Shown: in pieces, positions 5,654 through 9,080 of the stretch | Numbering within the stretch: position 1 is the stretch's first letter | Layout: the number at the start of each line of letters is the position of its first letter | DNA from: Pseudaestuariivita sp. | GTDB taxonomy: Bacteria > Pseudomonadota > Alphaproteobacteria > Rhodobacterales > Rhodobacteraceae | Length of the DNA: 9,080 nt | NCBI GenBank assembly: GCA_020629995.1 | Contig: JAHDCH010000092.1 | Span: forward strand, 1 to 9,080 | Reading direction: 5' to 3' | The notes under the pieces: model-generated | Databases searched by the model: none | What the model was told of the DNA's origin: nothing | What the model saw: the letters and a program-made list of their open reading frames with translations, nothing else | Made by a program: the position numbers and the translations under genes

Positions 5654-7129
5654 ATGACCGACATGCCCCACTTTCCCTTGTACATCGACGGCGCATTCTG
5701 CGAAGGCTCTGCCCCCGCGATGACCACGCGCAACCCCGCCACCGGGCAGGCTTGGGCCACATTTGCCGCCACCACGCCTGCCGATGTGGACCGCGCCGTG
5801 GCCGCCGCTGCCCGCGCGCTGAACGATCGCGCGTGGCGCGACATGACCCAAACCGCGCGCGGCAAGCTGATCTCGCGCCTCGCCGACCTGATCGCGCGCG
5901 ATGCCCGGAAGCTGGGCGAGATCGAGACGACCGACAGCGGCAAGCTGCTTGCCGAAACCGCCAGCCAGACAGGCTATGTCGCCGATTATTACCGCTACTA
6001 TGCAGGCCTTGCCGACAAGATCGAAGGCGCCGTCCTGCCCATCGACAAGCCGGACATGCACGTCTTTACCAAGCTCCTGCCCATCGGCGTTGTGGCCGCC
6101 GTTGTGCCCTGGAACGCGCAGATGTTCCTGTCGGCGACCAAGCTGGGCCCGGCGCTGGCCGCAGGCTGCACCGTGGTGCTCAAGGCTTCCGAAGTCGCCC
6201 CCGCGCCCATGCTCGCCTTTGCCCGGCTGATCGACGAGGCGGGCTTCCCCCCCGGCGTCGTGTCGATCATCACCGGCGACGCTGCGGGTTGTGCGATCCC
6301 GCTCACCTCGCACCCGTCCGTGGACCGCATCGCCTTTACCGGCGGCCCAGAGACGGCGCGCCACGTTGTGCGCAATTCAGCCGAGAATTTTGCCGTGACC
6401 ACTTTGGAACTGGGCGGCAAGTCTCCGATCCTCGTGTTCGACGATGCCGATCTCGATGGCGCGGCCAACGGGCTGGTTGCGGGCAATTTCGGCGCTTCGG
6501 GCCAATCCTGCGTGGCAGGCTCCCGCGCTCTGGTCCACCGCCCCGTGGTTGACCAGATCATCGAACGGGTGTCACGGATCGCGGACGGGATCGTGGTTGG
6601 CGACCCGCTCGAGGCCGCCACCCATGTCGGCCCGCTCTGTACCGCGGCCCAGATTGATACGATCCGGGAAACCCTTGCTGCCAGCACCGCCCAGGGCGCT
6701 CAAATCGTCTTTGGCGGCACCCCGGCGGACCGCCCCGGCAATTTCATGACACCCACGCTGGTGCTCTGCGCCAGCCCCGAGACCGAGACGCTGAAAACCG
6801 AGATGTTCGGCCCCGTCATGTCGATCCTGCCCTTCGACACCGAAGACGAAGCGATCGCGCTCGCCAATGACAGCAACTTTGGCCTTGGGTCGGGCCTCTT
6901 CACTCAGAACCTCGCCCGCGCGCACCGCGTGTCGGACCGCCTGCGCGCCGGGATCACCTGGGTGAACACCTACCGTGCGATTTCCCCCATTGCGCCCTTC
7001 GGCGGCTTCAACCAATCGGGATATGGTCGCGAAGCGGGGATGGACGCGATCCTCGACTACACCCGCACGCGCACCACCTGGATCAACACGTCCTCGGCCC
7101 CAATGGCCAACCCATTTGTCATGCGCTGA
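5654..7129 (+). CDS. NAD(P)-dependent aldehyde dehydrogenase (TgnC-like candidate)
   Basis: A full-length 491-residue aldehyde dehydrogenase. Visible landmarks are VPWN (151-154, Asn154 in the oxyanion hole), VVLKASE (174-180, Lys177 for the cofactor), FTGGPETA (228-235), LELGGKSP (251-258, Glu252 general base), GQSCVAGSR (283-291, catalytic Cys286), EMFGPV (383-388), and the C-terminal NTYRAISPIAPFGGFNQSG (438-456). All catalytic residues are present, so it should be active, oxidising an aldehyde or hemiacetal to the acid. The NTYR...PFGGF end recalls proteins annotated as (Z)-2-((N-methylformamido)methylene)-5-hydroxybutyrolactone dehydrogenase, the TgnC step; this is from memory and needs a search. 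Succinate-semialdehyde or betaine-aldehyde oxidation are alternatives. AGAGGA at 5641-5646 is 7 nt before the ATG; 12 bp separate it from the monooxygenase stop. It is the last gene of the operon, and I see no clear intrinsic terminator before the tRNA. Confidence 0.93.
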   Translation: MTDMPHFPLYIDGAFCEGSAPAMTTRNPATGQAWATFAATTPADVDRAVAAAARALNDRAWRDMTQTARGKLISRLADLIARDARKLGEIETTDSGKLLAETASQTGYVADYYRYYAGLADKIEGAVLPIDKPDMHVFTKLLPIGVVAAVVPWNAQMFLSATKLGPALAAGCTVVLKASEVAPAPMLAFARLIDEAGFPPGVVSIITGDAAGCAIPLTSHPSVDRIAFTGGPETARHVVRNSAENFAVTTLELGGKSPILVFDDADLDGAANGLVAGNFGASGQSCVAGSRALVHRPVVDQIIERVSRIADGIVVGDPLEAATHVGPLCTAAQIDTIRETLAASTAQGAQIVFGGTPADRPGNFMTPTLVLCASPETETLKTEMFGPVMSILPFDTEDEAIALANDSNFGLGSGLFTQNLARAHRVSDRLRAGITWVNTYRAISPIAPFGGFNQSGYGREAGMDAILDYTRTRTTWINTSSAPMANPFVMR

Positions 7130-7158
7130 GCCGATTTTCTCCTCGCCCGGAAATCTGC

Positions 7159-7187
7159 TTGTTTCCCCCTTCGCTTGCGGCTTATAC
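7159..7187 (+). promoter_or_regulatory. Promoter of tRNA-Ser
   Basis: TTGTTT (7159-7164) and TTATAC (7182-7187) are separated by exactly 17 bp, a good sigma-70 spacing with a TTG -35. Transcription would begin near 7194, only a couple of bases before the tRNA 5' end at 7196. The tRNA would then have almost no leader and be expressed independently of the upstream operon. Confidence 0.6.
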
Positions 7188-7195
7188 CCGGCGGT

Positions 7196-7285
7196 GGAGA
7201 CGTGGCCGAGTGGTCGAAGGCGCTCCCCTGCTAAGGGAGTAGGCGGGAAACCGTCTCGAGGGTTCGAATCCCTTCGTCTCCGCCA
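7196..7285 (+). tRNA. tRNA-Ser (anticodon GCU)
   Basis: A 90-nt class II tRNA including an encoded CCA. Acceptor stem GGAGACG (7196-7202) pairs fully with CGTCTCC (7275-7281); the discriminator base is G7282, followed by CCA 7283-7285. The anticodon stem CTCCC/GGGAG (7223-7227 with 7235-7239) frames the loop CTGCTAA, anticodon GCT at 7230-7232, reading AGC/AGU serine codons. A long variable arm (about 7240-7257), as in all serine tRNAs, precedes the T arm GAGGG-TTCGAAT-CCCTT (7258-7274). It has its own promoter and ends an otherwise catabolic stretch. Confidence 0.97.
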
Positions 7286-7286
7286 T

Positions 7287-7296
7287 TTATCGATAA
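7287..7296. repeat. Palindrome TTATCGATAA directly after the tRNA
   Basis: A perfect 10-bp palindrome begins 1 base after the CCA of tRNA-Ser. It could form a small cruciform or be a protein site; it is too AT-rich and short to be a strong terminator. Role unknown. Confidence 0.4.
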
Positions 7297-7562
7297 GCTC
7301 GTCGCGCAGATTGGCGAACGATCAAGAACCACCGGATCCCACCCAGCGAATTTGAACGGCGTCTGCGCGAATTTGGATGCTGCGCGGCGTCAGAAAATAG
7401 CGCATCGGACCGACTGGGTAATCCAATCAGCTGTAAATGCGTGAACATCGTGCGGACCGAGAGGACTGCACGTCTCACAACGGGACCGGCACCTCGGCGA
7501 AAAAATTGGCGGCTGGGATCCGGCCACTGGGTCTTTGGCGTTCGACGGCGTCGAGGAACGGT

Positions 7563-7584
7563 GAGCGGTGCCGCTCGCGCGAGC
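7563..7584. repeat. Overlapping GC-rich palindromes (competing hairpins)
   Basis: GAGCGG-TG-CCGCTC (7563-7576) overlaps the perfect palindrome GCTCGCGCGAGC (7573-7584), so the two hairpins share CGCTC and are mutually exclusive. They lie about 75 bp downstream of the minus-strand response-regulator stop and could help end its transcript, but there is no T-tract. Confidence 0.35.
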
Positions 7585-7658
7585 AACCAGTTTGCGCGAC
7601 GTGGATTGCCCCTCCTGAGATCAGGCGCTGTGCGGCCGTGTAAGGCACTATGCCGCCG

Positions 7659-8588
7659 CTAGGCGTAGCTGGCCGCGGACCCGAGTGCCTTTTCAATGAT
7701 TGCCGTAGGATCGCCGTTGAAAAACAGCATGTGACGGGCGGGTTTCCCGCGCGTCAAAGAAATCGACAACCCGGCGCGTGCGAGGGCTGCGCTTCGCGGC
7801 ATCGCCGCGATGTCCTGGGCAAGTTGTGTGAACGCTTTGGTGCTCAATGCGGCCTGATCCCGGCCGGTCACAACCACAAACCGGCCAGACCCGTAGTAGG
7901 ATATCAGGTACTTCTCCGCATCGATCCTGGCCGACAGGGCGGTTGCGACGTCGCGCAAAAGCTCGACGAGCTCAGACGCACTGAGAGCCCGGTGCAAGTC
8001 CGAAAAGCCAGACAGGTGGACCGCCACCGCATCGCATGAATAGCTTTGCTCACGCGACATCTGCAAAAGGAAATTCTCCATAACAGCATGTTCGACAAGA
8101 CCAGGAACGTCCGGCAGGATGATCGGTGCCTCGCGGGGAAACTGGCACATCTCTTCGTATTTTGCGCTCAACGCCGCCAGTGACTGGCGGGTTTGCTGAA
8201 GTTCGGCGCGGCCGCGCAACGCGCGCTCGGCAATGCGCACCCGGTTTACCATTTCAACATGGTCAAACGGTTTGGTGATGTAGTCGTCCGCGCCGGATTG
8301 AAAGGCATCCTCGATCAACCGCTTGTCGCGCATCGCTGTGATCATGATGATCGGGGTGCTGATGTAGGTGGGCAGCTTGCGTAGCGCGCGACACGCCTCA
8401 AGACCGTCCACACCGGGCATGCGGATGTCGAGCAGGATGCATTCGAAGGGTGTGGAAGCCATCGTGATTTCGCGGAATGCCTCGGTGGCAGATGAGGCGG
8501 CGGTGATGTCGGTATAACCCGCTTGTGACAGGGTCGTCTCGATAACGCCCAACGCGACAGGGTCGTCATCCACAACAAGAAATTTCAT
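7659..8588 (-). CDS. Response regulator with receiver domain and degenerate GGDEF-like output domain
   Basis: A 309-residue protein. Residues 1-120 are a canonical receiver domain: acidic pocket DDD (7-9), phosphoacceptor Asp54 in LLDIRMPG, Thr84 in MITA, and Lys106 in ITKPF. A helical, glutamine-rich linker (about 118-148) follows. Residues about 180-300 look like a GGDEF domain by pattern: DAVAVHLSGFSDLHRAL (186-202) falls where active enzymes have the DxDxFKxxND metal/substrate segment, and YYGSGRF (231-237) where GGDEF would be. Both metal-binding acids and the signature are lost (GSGRF), so diguanylate cyclase activity is not expected; it may act by protein contact or as a c-di-GMP/nucleotide sensor. 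The receiver assignment is firm; the GGDEF-like reading is inferred from spacing and a few residues. It is transcribed away from a second receiver gene. Confidence 0.9.
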   Translation of the reverse strand: MKFLVVDDDPVALGVIETTLSQAGYTDITAASSATEAFREITMASTPFECILLDIRMPGVDGLEACRALRKLPTYISTPIIMITAMRDKRLIEDAFQSGADDYITKPFDHVEMVNRVRIAERALRGRAELQQTRQSLAALSAKYEEMCQFPREAPIILPDVPGLVEHAVMENFLLQMSREQSYSCDAVAVHLSGFSDLHRALSASELVELLRDVATALSARIDAEKYLISYYGSGRFVVVTGRDQAALSTKAFTQLAQDIAAMPRSAALARAGLSISLTRGKPARHMLFFNGDPTAIIEKALGSAASYA

Positions 8589-8755
8589 GATAAATGCCCG
8601 TTAATCGGTTCTACTGCTTTGGGTTGAGCCTAGTAACTAAAATTGACGAAACTTTGTCCTTGGCGTTTTATTTTTCAGCGATCGCCCGGCATATACTCCC
8701 TGGCGACTGCACCCGTATAAGGCGCAAAAATCAGGGTCTGGGGGGTGACGCTTCT

Positions 8756-8765
8756 TGCGTACGCA
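8756..8765. repeat. Palindrome TGCGTACGCA upstream of second response regulator
   Basis: A perfect 10-bp inverted repeat sits in the leader of the right-hand regulator, downstream of the best promoter candidate. A bound protein there would act as a roadblock; short palindromes also occur by chance. Confidence 0.4.
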
Positions 8766-8796
8766 TCATCTTGTGAGCTAGCGTTACATGGCGGTC

Positions 8797-8802
8797 AGGA
8801 GG
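8797..8802 (+). promoter_or_regulatory. Shine-Dalgarno AGGAGG that sets a GTG start
   Basis: A perfect AGGAGG lies 5 nt before GTG 8808. It decides the start in favour of GTG over the out-of-frame ATG at 8788. Confidence 0.75.
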
Positions 8803-8807
8803 GCGAA

Positions 8808-9080
8808 GTGTTGCGGGTTTTTCATATCGAAGACGATTCGGACATTCAGGAGATCACAAAACTCGCCCTTGAGTTTACCGGCGAATTCGAGGTCACGCAG
8901 GCATCCAGCGGGGACGAGGCCCTGTCCCGGATGGATGCGGCACAGATCGACGTATTGCTCATTGACGTCATGATGCCCGGGATGAGCGGCGAGACGTTGC
9001 TTTCGAAAATCCGCGAACTGCCGCAGTTCAAAAACACGCCCGCGATTTTCATGACCGCACGTTCCCATGCGAGCGAGGTA
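8808..9080 (+). CDS. Response regulator receiver domain protein, 5' part (cut by window edge)
   Basis: A GTG-started frame runs open to the window edge, giving the first 91 residues. It opens with the receiver strand LRVFHIEDD (acidic Glu8, Asp9, Asp10), places the phosphoacceptor at Asp53 in LLIDVMMPGMSG, and reaches Thr83 in IFMTAR; the conserved Lys and beyond are outside. It is a two-component phosphoacceptor, but whether it is a stand-alone CheY/Spo0F-like protein or carries an output domain cannot be seen. AGGAGG just upstream supports the start. Being divergent from the first regulator and separated by a shared control region suggests both serve one phosphorelay, with the kinase probably to the right. 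Confidence 0.9.
   Translation, partial: MLRVFHIEDDSDIQEITKLALEFTGEFEVTQASSGDEALSRMDAAQIDVLLIDVMMPGMSGETLLSKIRELPQFKNTPAIFMTARSHASEV

Larger units (their letters stand above)
7286..7658. other. 373-bp stretch without a recognisable gene
   Basis: Between the tRNA and the end of the response-regulator gene I find no convincing coding region. One + frame is open for about 120 codons (7297-7662), but its Arg/Ser-rich translation has no family I recognise and it runs into the end of the opposing gene. Minus-strand frames (7287-7586, 7475-7696) look equally random. Base composition is less GC-rich by eye than the catabolic genes. It contains the palindrome TTATCGATAA right after the tRNA and overlapping GC-rich palindromes at 7563-7584. 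It may be a decayed remnant, for example of an element once inserted at the tRNA, but no integrase or transposase signature is visible. Confidence 0.5.
8589..8807. promoter_or_regulatory. Divergent intergenic region between the two response regulators
   Basis: This 219-bp region is AT-rich in its left half. A + strand promoter candidate is TTGACG (8643-8648), a 17-bp spacer, then TTTTAT (8666-8671), which would give a leader of about 130 nt for the right-hand regulator. A perfect palindrome TGCGTACGCA (8756-8765) lies 42 bp before that gene's start and could be an operator. For the minus-strand gene I found no convincing -35/-10 pair and only a weak ribosome site. Confidence 0.5.

Noticed and set aside
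5423..6364. Minus-strand open frame (313 codons) antisense to monooxygenase and aldehyde dehydrogenase
   Set aside because: It is antisense to two intact enzymes and its Gly/His/Arg-rich product has no motif.
7614..7625. CCTGA-GA-TCAGG as a terminator of the minus-strand response regulator
   Set aside because: The 5-bp stem with a 2-nt loop is too tight to be stable and has no T-tract.
7297..7662. Open plus-strand frame after the tRNA as a possible small gene or transposase remnant
   Set aside because: No good ribosome site, no recognisable motif, and it runs into the opposing response-regulator gene; about 120 open codons is not significant at this GC content.
8788..8973. Small plus-strand frame starting at ATG 8788
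   Set aside because: It is out of frame with the clear receiver domain that starts at GTG 8808 behind AGGAGG.
1..9080. CRISPR array, insertion sequence, integrase or phage genes
   Set aside because: I saw no regularly spaced repeats, terminal inverted repeats, transposase or recombinase motifs anywhere in the window.

Overview
The window comes from a high-GC alphaproteobacterium, most likely a Rhodobacterales/Roseobacter-group organism. That reading rests on GC-rich, GCC/GGC/CGC-heavy coding sequence, tightly packed catabolic operons, and a TTG-type -35 in front of the tRNA. It is inferred by eye; no search was run.

Layout, left to right: (1) The + strand carries the 3' end of an SDR oxidoreductase and, 3 bp later, a 3-hydroxyacyl-CoA-dehydrogenase-fold enzyme of the carnitine dehydrogenase/lambda-crystallin type. 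(2) Convergent to these on the - strand are two regulators: a LysR-type gene upstream, then a GlxA/CdhR-like AraC-family gene, joined by an ATGA stop/start overlap. (3) A 105-bp divergent control region. (4) A tight + strand operon: AA_synth (PF06684, formerly DUF1185), alpha/beta hydrolase, luciferase-like flavin monooxygenase, aldehyde dehydrogenase. (5) tRNA-Ser(GCU) with its own promoter. (6) About 370 bp with no recognisable gene. (7) Two divergent response regulators: a receiver protein with a probably inactive GGDEF-like output domain (- strand), and a receiver protein cut by the right edge (+ strand).

The main hypothesis concerns block 4 plus the LysR gene. A luciferase-like monooxygenase, an aldehyde dehydrogenase, an alpha/beta hydrolase and a LysR regulator are also the parts of the trigonelline (N-methylnicotinate) ring-cleavage system described in Acinetobacter (TgnA, TgnC, TgnD, TgnR). 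There the oxygenase opens the ring, the dehydrogenase oxidises a hydroxybutyrolactone, and the hydrolase breaks the resulting enamide-succinate. Here the set gains an AA_synth protein of unknown activity and has no flavin reductase in the window. The neighbouring carnitine-dehydrogenase-like enzyme and CdhR/GlxA-like regulator also belong to families that handle quaternary-ammonium compounds. The locus may therefore be a betaine/N-heterocycle catabolic island, but the substrate cannot be fixed from sequence alone.

The sequence right of the tRNA looks unrelated: less GC-rich by eye, with signalling genes instead of catabolic ones. The tRNA therefore marks a functional boundary.
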